Assembly: GCA_019747815.1 (NCBI GenBank)
Contig: JAIEQJ010000002.1
Coordinates: forward strand, 62,001 to 126,000
Direction of reading: 5' to 3'
DNA length: 64,000 nt
Source: Hyphomonadaceae bacterium
GTDB taxonomy: Bacteria > Pseudomonadota > Alphaproteobacteria > Rhizobiales > Hyphomicrobiaceae
Numbering within the stretch: the stretch's first letter is position 1; every line of letters starts with the position of its first letter. Under the pieces are notes generated by a model that saw only the letters and a list, made by a program, of their open reading frames with translations, was not told the origin of the DNA and did no database searches. The position numbers and the translations under genes are program-made. Positions 58,127 to 64,000 of this stretch are shown one piece after another.

Positions 58127-59281
58127 TTAGAAGGGGTTCCACGTCTGCTTGGGCGTGAAGCGCAGATAGCCGATGCTGGCGCCCAGTCTCAGCCCCAATC
58201 CTGAACGAATGGGCGCCATGATAACCGTGCCATTGGTGACGAAGGTGGCACCCACGCCGCCAACCAGGTAGGCGGATCCATCTATCCCCGTGAAGCTCGA
58301 ATAGAGCTGCTCGGGTGTCTCCATCTTATAGATCAGGAACAGCGTCTTGGAGCCCTCGCCGCCGACGTCGACGCCAAGCGAAGGCCCATGCCAGAAAACC
58401 TGCTGCGTGCCCCCGCTGCGCAGGTACAGCGTGCCCTTGCCATAGCGCACGCCGGCGAGGAACGCGCCCCCGCCCTCGCTGCCCAGGATGTAGCCGGTGG
58501 GGCGTCCGCTCTTGCGGAAGACGTGCTCGATCACCGATCCGAGATTGGCCGACACCTGCCCGAAGAGGCCTGCGCTCGCCGCGCGGATTTCATCGATGGT
58601 GTAGCCATCGCCTTCAGGCGCCGGCGCCAGGGGTTGCTCCTGAATGGTGCTGGGAGGCTGAGGAGCAGACAGCGGCGTCGGCGCGGCGATCGCTACATCG
58701 CGCGAGGCATCCGGGATCGTCTTCGCCGGGCGCTCTGCGTGCGCATGCGGCTCTGACTTCACCGATGGTTCGGTCTTTACCGGGGGCGCAGGCTTGCGAA
58801 CGGGAGCGGGCTTGGCTTCCGCACTCTTCGGCTTCGGCAGCGGGGCCTCGCCCAGCATCTGATCGAGCTTGGACAACATGTAGCCGGACTTGGCCTTGAC
58901 GGTGGCCTGCAACTCCAGGCTGGCGGCCGACAGCTCCTGCAGCTTGGCGCAATCGGGCTCGGCGGAGGGGTTGATGGTGCCCAGCGCATCGATGCGCGCC
59001 AGCCGGTCGTTGGCTTCCGCGTCGAGCGCGGCAATGCGCTCGTCCTGCAGCGCCTGAAAGGCCTTTTCCTCGAACCCGACGTCGGGCCAGCCCATCTTGG
59101 TCTTGAGCAGGCGCATCTTCGCCTGCAGGCGCGGCGCGCTCTCGGCATTCAATTGCCGCAGCGCCGCACCGGCCCCGTTCACGGCCCTGGCAAAATCCTC
59201 CCGCGTGCAGTCCGCCGCCGCCCCGGCACTCTCGAGCGGAGCGAGACACAATGCCGCGAAGGCAATGATCGACAGTCTCAT
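58127..59281 (-). CDS. EipA-like envelope protein (DUF1134) with extra N-terminal domain
   Basis: A 384-residue exported protein with signal peptide (about 1-22). Residues about 225-384 match DUF1134, whose Brucella member EipA is needed for envelope integrity: 'YTIDEIRAASAGLFGQVSANLGSVIEHVF', 'GRPTGYILGSEGGGAFLAGVRYGKGTLY', 'FWHGPSLGVDVGGEGS' and the ending 'LRFTPKQTWNPF'. The helical domain at about 25-145 and the Pro/Lys/Ala-rich linker at 150-220 are additions compared with typical DUF1134 proteins of under 250 residues. It probably lies in the periplasm; the linker could span peptidoglycan. Confidence 0.85.
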   Translation of the reverse strand: MRLSIIAFAALCLAPLESAGAAADCTREDFARAVNGAGAALRQLNAESAPRLQAKMRLLKTKMGWPDVGFEEKAFQALQDERIAALDAEANDRLARIDALGTINPSAEPDCAKLQELSAASLELQATVKAKSGYMLSKLDQMLGEAPLPKPKSAEAKPAPVRKPAPPVKTEPSVKSEPHAHAERPAKTIPDASRDVAIAAPTPLSAPQPPSTIQEQPLAPAPEGDGYTIDEIRAASAGLFGQVSANLGSVIEHVFRKSGRPTGYILGSEGGGAFLAGVRYGKGTLYLRSGGTQQVFWHGPSLGVDVGGEGSKTLFLIYKMETPEQLYSSFTGIDGSAYLVGGVGATFVTNGTVIMAPIRSGLGLRLGASIGYLRFTPKQTWNPF

Positions 59282-59468
59282 GTTTTTCTTCGAATCCGCG
59301 TGTCTGCGGCTGGGTTTAGAGCCTCCGGTGGGACAAAAAAAGGCCGCTACGGAATTTCTTGCAGGCCGAGCGGCGGCCCTGTGGCCGTCTTACCGCGCTG
59401 CCGCTGATCCTGCCGGCCCGCCCGCGGCAGCCGGTTCCCGCCACCCCGCGCCCATGTCAAGGTGGGGC

Positions 59469-60050
59469 ATGCCCCGCACCATACCGCGACTCCCGCTCCC
59501 CACCGCCCTGCTGATCGCCCTCGGATTAACCATTGCGACAGCGGCCATCCTGTTCTGGATGGGCCGCATCCCCATGTGCAAGTGCGGCACCATCAAGCTC
59601 TGGCACGGCGGCCGCGGCGACTCGGAGATGTCGCAGCACCTGACCGACTGGTACACCTACAGCCACGTCCTGCACGGTGTGATCTTCTACTTCCTGTTGT
59701 GGGCCATCTTCCGCGGCCGCCTGTCGGTGGCGGCGCGCCTAGTCATCGCCACGCTGATCGAGGGCGCTTGGGAGATCTTCGAGAACACCCCGTTCACGAT
59801 CAACCGCTATCGCACGCAGACCGTCTCGCGCGACTACTTCGGCGACAGCATCGTCAACTCGGTCGGCGACATGCTGGCGATGGTCGTCGGCTTTCTGATC
59901 TCGGCCCGGCTGCCGCCCTGGGTCACCGTGTTCCTGCTGATCGCCACCGAGCTCGTCCTGCTCTACCTGATCCGTGACAACCTGCTGCTCAACATCATCA
60001 TGCTGATCTATCCGCTGGAGTGGATCAAGCAATGGCAGTCGGCGGGGTGA
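59469..60050 (+). CDS. DUF2585 / UPF0314 membrane protein
   Basis: A 193-residue protein with about five hydrophobic spans. The marks are 'GRIPMCKCGTIKLWHGGRGDSEMSQHLTDWYTYSHVLHG', 'LIEGAWEIFENTPFTINRYR' and 'DYFGDSIVNSVGDMLAMVVGFL', all highly typical of UPF0314, a family mostly confined to Hyphomicrobiales. The two Cys, His and acidic residues could bind metal, but function is unknown. The ATG at 59469 is used; the frame is open upstream. It is divergent from the EipA-like gene. Confidence 0.9.
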   Translation: MPRTIPRLPLPTALLIALGLTIATAAILFWMGRIPMCKCGTIKLWHGGRGDSEMSQHLTDWYTYSHVLHGVIFYFLLWAIFRGRLSVAARLVIATLIEGAWEIFENTPFTINRYRTQTVSRDYFGDSIVNSVGDMLAMVVGFLISARLPPWVTVFLLIATELVLLYLIRDNLLLNIIMLIYPLEWIKQWQSAG

Positions 60051-60087
60051 GCCGCGCCTGGGAAGCGACAACAGCCAACGACCGGCG

Positions 60088-60660
60088 TCACGATGAGCTT
60101 GCGTCAATCTCCGTCAGCGCGTTGCTGCAGGCGGCGATGAGGCTGGCACGCTTGGCCGGGGCCTGGTCGAGGAACAGCAGGCTTTGCCCGAAGATGAACG
60201 AGTAGAAGAGAACCGCCCGCGCCCGCGCGTCCTCGGCGCTCAAGCCCATTCTGCCATAGAGGCTCTCGACGTTCCTCAAGCGGTGGGCATCGACACGCGC
60301 CACGGCTGCGGCCGCCGCCTGGTCCGTGCGCGCCCATTGGCGGATCGCCAGCTCGATGGCCATCCCTTGCGCGTTGACGCGCTCCGAATAGAGCTTGATG
60401 ACGGCCTTGAGGCGTTGGCCGGGCGTGGCATCGCCCAGGGCCAACTGCTGATCGATGGCGGCGGTGCGACCCCGGCTCCACGTCTCCAGGATGCCATCCA
60501 GCAGCGCCCGCCGATCCTTGAAGCGGCGGTAGAAACCGCCCTTGGTCACGCCCAGCCGCTCGGCCACCACCTCCACGCGCACGCGCTCGATGCCGCCTGC
60601 GGCGAGCTCCGCCAAGCCGGCTTCGATCCATCTGGCCGTTGCATCGACTTCGCCGTGCAT
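60088..60660 (-). CDS. TetR-family regulator
   Basis: A 190-residue repressor. Helix-turn-helix: 'ARWIEAGLAELAAGGIERVRVEVVAERLGVTKGGFYRRFKDRRALLDGIL', the classic TetR pattern; the ligand domain is all-helical. It is divergent from a Rieske oxygenase, and two copies of a 16-base palindrome lie between them (60678-60693 and 60713-60728), so it probably represses both itself and the oxygenase. I use the ATG at 60660. The ligand is probably the oxygenase substrate. Confidence 0.9.
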   Translation of the reverse strand: MHGEVDATARWIEAGLAELAAGGIERVRVEVVAERLGVTKGGFYRRFKDRRALLDGILETWSRGRTAAIDQQLALGDATPGQRLKAVIKLYSERVNAQGMAIELAIRQWARTDQAAAAAVARVDAHRLRNVESLYGRMGLSAEDARARAVLFYSFIFGQSLLFLDQAPAKRASLIAACSNALTEIDASSS

Positions 60661-60677
60661 ACCGCTCCCTGCTTCGT

Positions 60678-60693
60678 GATACGGCATCGTATT
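60678..60693. promoter_or_regulatory. TetR operator, imperfect copy
   Basis: GATACGGCATCGTATT matches the perfect palindrome at 60713 at 13 of 16 positions. It begins 18 bases upstream of the TetR start, centred 35 bases from the other copy. Confidence 0.65.
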
Positions 60694-60712
60694 GCCAGTC
60701 TCACGCCCTCGC

Positions 60713-60728
60713 GATACGGTACCGTATC
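60713..60728. promoter_or_regulatory. TetR operator, perfect 16-base palindrome
   Basis: GATACGGTACCGTATC is a perfect palindrome about 67 bases before the Rieske oxygenase start and 52 before the TetR start. Its length and position fit a TetR dimer site controlling both genes. Confidence 0.78.
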
Positions 60729-60795
60729 AGGATCCATAGGGCGCTCAAAGCGGTCCCCCGAAGGCCGCAGGCGTCGGCGCAACGGGAGGCGTGCC

Positions 60796-62019
60796 ATGAA
60801 CCGGCAGGATCAAATTAGCCTGTTGAAGCGGCTGCTGCACTACGTCGACACCCAAACCACGGCTCTCGCCGACGCGCCCTGGCGCAACGACGTGTCGGTC
60901 TACACCGACCCGCAGCATGCGACCCGCGAGCAGCAGGTTCTGTTCCGCCGACATCCGCTGCTGATGGGCTTCGCCTCCGATTGGGCGGCGCCCGGCGCCT
61001 ACCGCACAGACGACTATGCCGGGCTGCCCATTCTCATCGTGCGCGGGCGCGACGGCAAGCTGCGCGCGTTCCTCAATGTATGCCGACACCGCGGCGCCAA
61101 AGTCGCCCAGGGCTGCGGCAAGGCCCGCGTGTTCGTCTGCCCCTATCATGCCTGGACCTACGATCTCGCCGGACAGGTGATGGGCATCCCCGACGAGCGC
61201 TGCTTTCCCGGCGTGCGGCCCGAGCGGTCGTCGCTCACCGCGCTGCCGCTGTGCGAGAAGCACGGCCTGGTGTGGGTGATCCCGACCCCGGCCGAAGACG
61301 GTACCACCGATTTCGATATCGACGCCTGGCTCGGCGGGCTAGGGCCGGAGCTCGCCTGGTTCGGTTTCGGCTCATGGTCATTCTACGACAAGCGCGTGAT
61401 CCCTGAGACCATGAACTGGAAAATCTTGGTCGACACCTTCCACGAGGGCTACCACATCGGCTTCCTGCACCGCGACTCCCTCAAGGAGGTGCTGCACGGC
61501 AACGTGGCCGACTTCGAGCATTTCGGCCTCAACCACCGCCTCGTCATGCCCCGCAAGAAGCTGGAGCGCCTCAAGGCCGAGCCCGAGGAGAGCTGGGACC
61601 TGATGTGGAACACGACGCTCATCTATTCGCTGTTTCCCAACACGCTGCTGATCGTGCAGGGCGACCACGTCGAACTTGCGCGCGTCTTCCCCTCGGAAGG
61701 CCGCGTGGACCGCGCGGTGATGGACCTGTCGCTCTATGTGCCGAAAGCACCGGCCACCGAGGAGGAGCGCGTCCACTGGGACAAGAACATGCAGCTCGTG
61801 CTGGACGTGGTGACGGGCGAGGACTTTCCCGCCGGCCGCAGCATCCAGATCGGCCTCACCTCGGGTGCGCAGACGCATCTCATCTATGGCCGCAACGAGC
61901 CGGCCATGATCCACTATCACCAGTCGTTGCGCGCGACCCTTGGCCTGGAGCCTCCCGTGAAGCCAGTGCGAAGCCAGGCCTCACGCGTCGAGCCGGAAGG
62001 ACAGCCGGCAGGCCTGTGA
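60796..62019 (+). CDS. Rieske aromatic-ring-hydroxylating oxygenase, alpha subunit
   Basis: A 407-residue oxygenase. The Rieske 2Fe-2S ligands are Cys96 and His98 ('CRHRGAKVAQG') and Cys115 and His118 ('CPYHAWTYD'). The catalytic domain has the mononuclear-iron motif in 'VDTFHEGYHIGFLH' (His220 and His225, with a bridging acidic residue). No reductase, ferredoxin or beta subunit is adjacent, so partners must be elsewhere. The substrate could be an aromatic, a quaternary amine or a similar compound. GGGAGG precedes the ATG at 60796. It is controlled, probably, by the divergent TetR. Confidence 0.9.
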   Translation: MNRQDQISLLKRLLHYVDTQTTALADAPWRNDVSVYTDPQHATREQQVLFRRHPLLMGFASDWAAPGAYRTDDYAGLPILIVRGRDGKLRAFLNVCRHRGAKVAQGCGKARVFVCPYHAWTYDLAGQVMGIPDERCFPGVRPERSSLTALPLCEKHGLVWVIPTPAEDGTTDFDIDAWLGGLGPELAWFGFGSWSFYDKRVIPETMNWKILVDTFHEGYHIGFLHRDSLKEVLHGNVADFEHFGLNHRLVMPRKKLERLKAEPEESWDLMWNTTLIYSLFPNTLLIVQGDHVELARVFPSEGRVDRAVMDLSLYVPKAPATEEERVHWDKNMQLVLDVVTGEDFPAGRSIQIGLTSGAQTHLIYGRNEPAMIHYHQSLRATLGLEPPVKPVRSQASRVEPEGQPAGL

Positions 62020-62072
62020 GCGCCGCACCTGCGGGCGCAGCCTTGGAAGCAAGCGACCCGCCGGCACGCCTC

Positions 62073-62999
62073 TCAGGCCGCCTTGTCGAAGTCGAGCCTG
62101 AAGCCGTGTGCGTCAGCCAGCGTGCGGATGGCCTTCTCGGCCTCGGCTGCGGGCAGCTCCGTGAACGGCGCGCGCACCTTGGCCCAGCCGGCATCGCCTC
62201 GGTAGTGCGCGATGATCGCCTTGAGCGCCGGGATCATCGGGTATGCCTGGATTGCCTTGCGCAGCGCCGTGATGCCGGCCTGCAGCTTGTCGGCCTCCGC
62301 ACCCTTCCAGTTGTCGTAGACCTTGCGGATGGCGCTGGCGCTGACGTTGCACGTCGCCGAGATGCACCCCGCACCGCCCTTGCGCAAGCCGTCGAGCAGG
62401 AAGACCTCGGAGCCCGGAAACACCTCAAAGTTTGGGAACGCCTCGAGAATGGCCTCGGTGTTGCCCCAGTCGCCGGAGGAATCCTTGAGGCCGACCACCG
62501 TGTCGGGGAACGCCTTGATGAGGCGGCCGATTAGCGGCAGCGGGAAGCCGACCTGCGCCACCGGCGGAATGTGGTAGAGATAGACCTTGAGCTTGTCATC
62601 GCCCACGCCCTCGATGGCCTCGGCGAAGAAGCGGAACAGCCCCTCCTCGCTCGGACCCTTGTAGTAGAAGGGTGGCAGCATCAGCACGCCGCCGCAGCCC
62701 AGATCCATCGCGTGCCGCGTCAGCATAATGGTGTCGGCCAGCGAGCACGTGCCGGTGCCGGGCATCAGCTTCTCGGCTTCGATGCCGTCATCCACCAGCT
62801 CCTCCAACAGCTCCATGCGCTCGTCGAGGCCCAGCGAGTTGGCCTCGCTGGTGGTGCCGAACGGCGCCAGCCCCGTGCAGCCTTCCTCCATCAGCCAGTG
62901 CGCATGGTCGACCAAGCGGCCGGCATCCGGATTGCCGTCCTCGCCGAAAGGCGTGAGGACCGGCGCTATGACGCCTGAGAAGCCACCGTGCTGTTCCAT
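62073..62999 (-). CDS. DapA-family lyase/aldolase
   Basis: A 308-residue TIM-barrel enzyme of the dihydrodipicolinate synthase / N-acetylneuraminate lyase superfamily. 'VIAPVLTPFGEDGNPD' opens the barrel, 'LAPFGTTSEANSLGLDERMEL' is the substrate loop, Tyr is in 'VYLYHIPPVAQVGFPL', and the Schiff-base Lys is in 'VVGLKDSSGD'. 'GGAGCISATCNVSA' follows. It is not clearly DapA itself; 2-keto-acid aldolase roles are as likely. The ATG at 62999 fits; the start is 23 bases after the glutathione transferase stop, so the two form an operon. Confidence 0.88.
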   Translation of the reverse strand: MEQHGGFSGVIAPVLTPFGEDGNPDAGRLVDHAHWLMEEGCTGLAPFGTTSEANSLGLDERMELLEELVDDGIEAEKLMPGTGTCSLADTIMLTRHAMDLGCGGVLMLPPFYYKGPSEEGLFRFFAEAIEGVGDDKLKVYLYHIPPVAQVGFPLPLIGRLIKAFPDTVVGLKDSSGDWGNTEAILEAFPNFEVFPGSEVFLLDGLRKGGAGCISATCNVSASAIRKVYDNWKGAEADKLQAGITALRKAIQAYPMIPALKAIIAHYRGDAGWAKVRAPFTELPAAEAEKAIRTLADAHGFRLDFDKAA

Positions 63000-63022
63000 C
63001 GTGTGCCTCGTTGCAACGTGCT

Positions 63023-63655
63023 TCAGCCCGGCATGGGGATGCCGGGCTGCTTGACGGGAATATGGTAGCCCTTTTGCACGGCGGGACGCGCCGCGATCGC
63101 CTTGTACCAGCGTAGGACGTTGGGATACTTGCTGAGATCGACGGTCTGCCATTCAAAGCGCGAGACCCAGGGCCAGGTGGCCATGTCGGCGATCGAATAG
63201 TTGCCGGCGAGATACTCCGTTTCAGCCAGGCGCCGGTCGAGCACGCCATAGAGCCGGTGCGCCTCCGCCAGATAGCGCTCCTCCGCGTAGGGCGCCTTGC
63301 CCTTGTTGTATTTCACGAAGTGATGCACCTGCCCGAACATCGGGCCGACGCCGCCCATCTGCCACATCAGCCATTCAATGGCCTGCCAGTGGCCGGGGCC
63401 ATCCTTGGGCCAGAACTTTCCCGTCTTCTGAGCGAGGTACATGAGAATGGCGCCGGACTCGAACAGCGACTGTCCGGTGTCCCGGTCGACGATCGCGGGA
63501 ATGCGGTTGTTGGGGCTAATCCGCAGGAATTCGGGCTTGAACTGGTCACCCTTGCCGATGTCGATGCTGTGCACCTGATAGGCGAGCCCGCACTCCTCGA
63601 GCATGATGGACACTTTGCGGCCGTTGGGCGTCGACCACGTGTAGAGATCGATCAT
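63023..63655 (-). CDS. Glutathione S-transferase, YfcG/YghU-like
   Basis: The 210-residue protein has an N-terminal thioredoxin-like domain ('IDLYTWSTPNGRKVSIMLEECGLAYQVHSIDIGKGDQFKPEFL', 'SPNNRIPAIVD', 'LFESGAILMYLAQKTGKF') and an all-helical C-terminal domain ('YLAGNYSIADMATWPWV'). The 'TSPNGRKV'-like opening and lack of an active Cys fit the YfcG/YghU disulfide-bond oxidoreductase group, which uses two glutathiones. It is the first gene of an operon with the DapA-family enzyme. Confidence 0.9.
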   Translation of the reverse strand: MIDLYTWSTPNGRKVSIMLEECGLAYQVHSIDIGKGDQFKPEFLRISPNNRIPAIVDRDTGQSLFESGAILMYLAQKTGKFWPKDGPGHWQAIEWLMWQMGGVGPMFGQVHHFVKYNKGKAPYAEERYLAEAHRLYGVLDRRLAETEYLAGNYSIADMATWPWVSRFEWQTVDLSKYPNVLRWYKAIAARPAVQKGYHIPVKQPGIPMPG

Positions 63656-63811
63656 CTGCGATCCTGACAGAAAAAATCGGAAGGCAAGGCAGCGAAGCTA
63701 AACGATTGCCCTGGCCGCGGCAATCGCGCCGCGAGCACCGCCAAGTTCACATGCCATCTCAACATCAGACACAGTTCCGCCCCAATGTGACGGAACCGTA
63801 ACCTCCGGTGT

Positions 63812-63931
63812 GGGGGCAAGGCCTGATGGGTTCTCCTGTCCCGTGCCAGGCATCTGCGGTTCCGTGAGCTTGGGCGTCAGCCACGAGCTCCATAAGGGGA
63901 GCGGCGGACCTGACCGGATGGCCTTGCCCTC
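63812..63931 (+). ncRNA. Rod-like structured RNA, possible 6S RNA
   Basis: GGGGGCAAGGCC (63812-63823) pairs completely with GGCCTTGCCCTC (63920-63931; one G-T pair), a 12-pair closing stem for a folded RNA of about 120 bases. Inside, an apical hairpin GCTTGG/CCaCGAGC and further short stems are interrupted by internal loops, the general shape of 6S RNA. A T-tract terminator follows at once. No protein frame here is credible. I cannot confirm 6S sequence motifs; the SRP RNA consensus (GGTCAGG-x-CCGGAAGG) is absent. The 156 bases before it (63656-63811) hold no gene and may contain its promoter. Confidence 0.5.
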
Positions 63932-63950
63932 AAACCTTGAGCTTTTTTTT
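63929..63950 (+). terminator. Terminator of the structured RNA
   Basis: CTCAA (63929-63933), loop ACC, TTGAG (63937-63941), one C, then eight T. The small hairpin shares its first bases with the closing stem of the RNA upstream. The last 50 bases of the window show no further feature. Confidence 0.65.
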
Positions 63951-64000
63951 GTTTCCCGGGGGTGCTTGCAAGACGGCGTTCAATGCCGGGCACCGGTTTC

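Noticed and set aside
63812-63950. SRP (4.5S) RNA as the identity of the structured RNA
   Set aside because: The conserved apical GGTCAGG-x-CCGGAAGG region with its tetraloop is not present.
1-64000. CRISPR array or complete insertion sequence
   Set aside because: I saw no regularly spaced direct repeats and no transposase-like ORF; the palindromes listed are short intergenic elements without their own genes.

Overview
The window looks like a chromosome segment of an alphaproteobacterium, most likely order Hyphomicrobiales (Rhizobiales). Evidence is the high G+C content, an Irr-type Fur regulator, an EipA/DUF1134 envelope protein, a UPF0314/DUF2585 protein, the rpiA - DUF2059 - gor cluster, and several families of short intergenic palindromes. 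Names rest on reading the translations; no database search was run. The genus cannot be fixed.

Bases 1-6700 are the late end of a phage or prophage. They hold the tail of a large virion-associated protein, two small structural or accessory ORFs, a tail-fibre-like protein with a DUF2793 module, a fibre-associated protein, a GH19 endolysin with a peptidoglycan-binding domain and C-terminal membrane segment, and a nested Rz/Rz1 spanin pair. A divergent cold-shock-like gene follows. A tRNA-Val(CAC) gene marks the border with host DNA.

Bases 7000-24000 are mostly core and housekeeping genes: exported RidA, a YbdK-type ligase, an ArsR / SRPBCC-DHFR pair with a perfect palindromic operator, a decayed alpha/beta hydrolase, rpiA-DUF2059-gor-SDR, succinate-semialdehyde dehydrogenase, phosphoglycolate phosphatase, two related EamA transporters flanking a threonine aldolase, and irr. 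Bases 24000-25600 hold a divergent IclR regulator / glyoxylate aminotransferase pair resembling bhcR-bhcA, with two palindromes between them and no bhcBCD.

Bases 25600-46200 contain an MMPL-type RND exporter, TusA, an aldo/keto reductase next to an FMN alpha-hydroxyacid oxidase, and a membrane-anchored double-AAA Clp-like ATPase that appears to end in a release-factor-like (PCRF) domain. They also contain an MFS transporter, an IlvD/Edd dehydratase, a CDF metal exporter, a cluster of large CTAG-ended palindromes, a 44-residue lipoprotein, a cysteine-peptidase-like protein, and a peptide/nickel-type ABC transporter operon with a fused two-domain ATPase.

Bases 46200-64000 carry scattered enzymes (PNPOx-like, class C beta-lactamase-like, nitrilase) and an EF-P modification locus (efp, epmA, epmB) interrupted by an FMN reductase and a frameshifted HxlR regulator. 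Further on are the DUF2157/GDYXXLXY operon, an EipA-like protein, a TetR/Rieske oxygenase divergent pair with two copies of a 16-bp palindrome, a DapA-family lyase with a glutathione transferase, and at the right edge a rod-like structured RNA candidate (possibly 6S RNA) ending in a T-tract.
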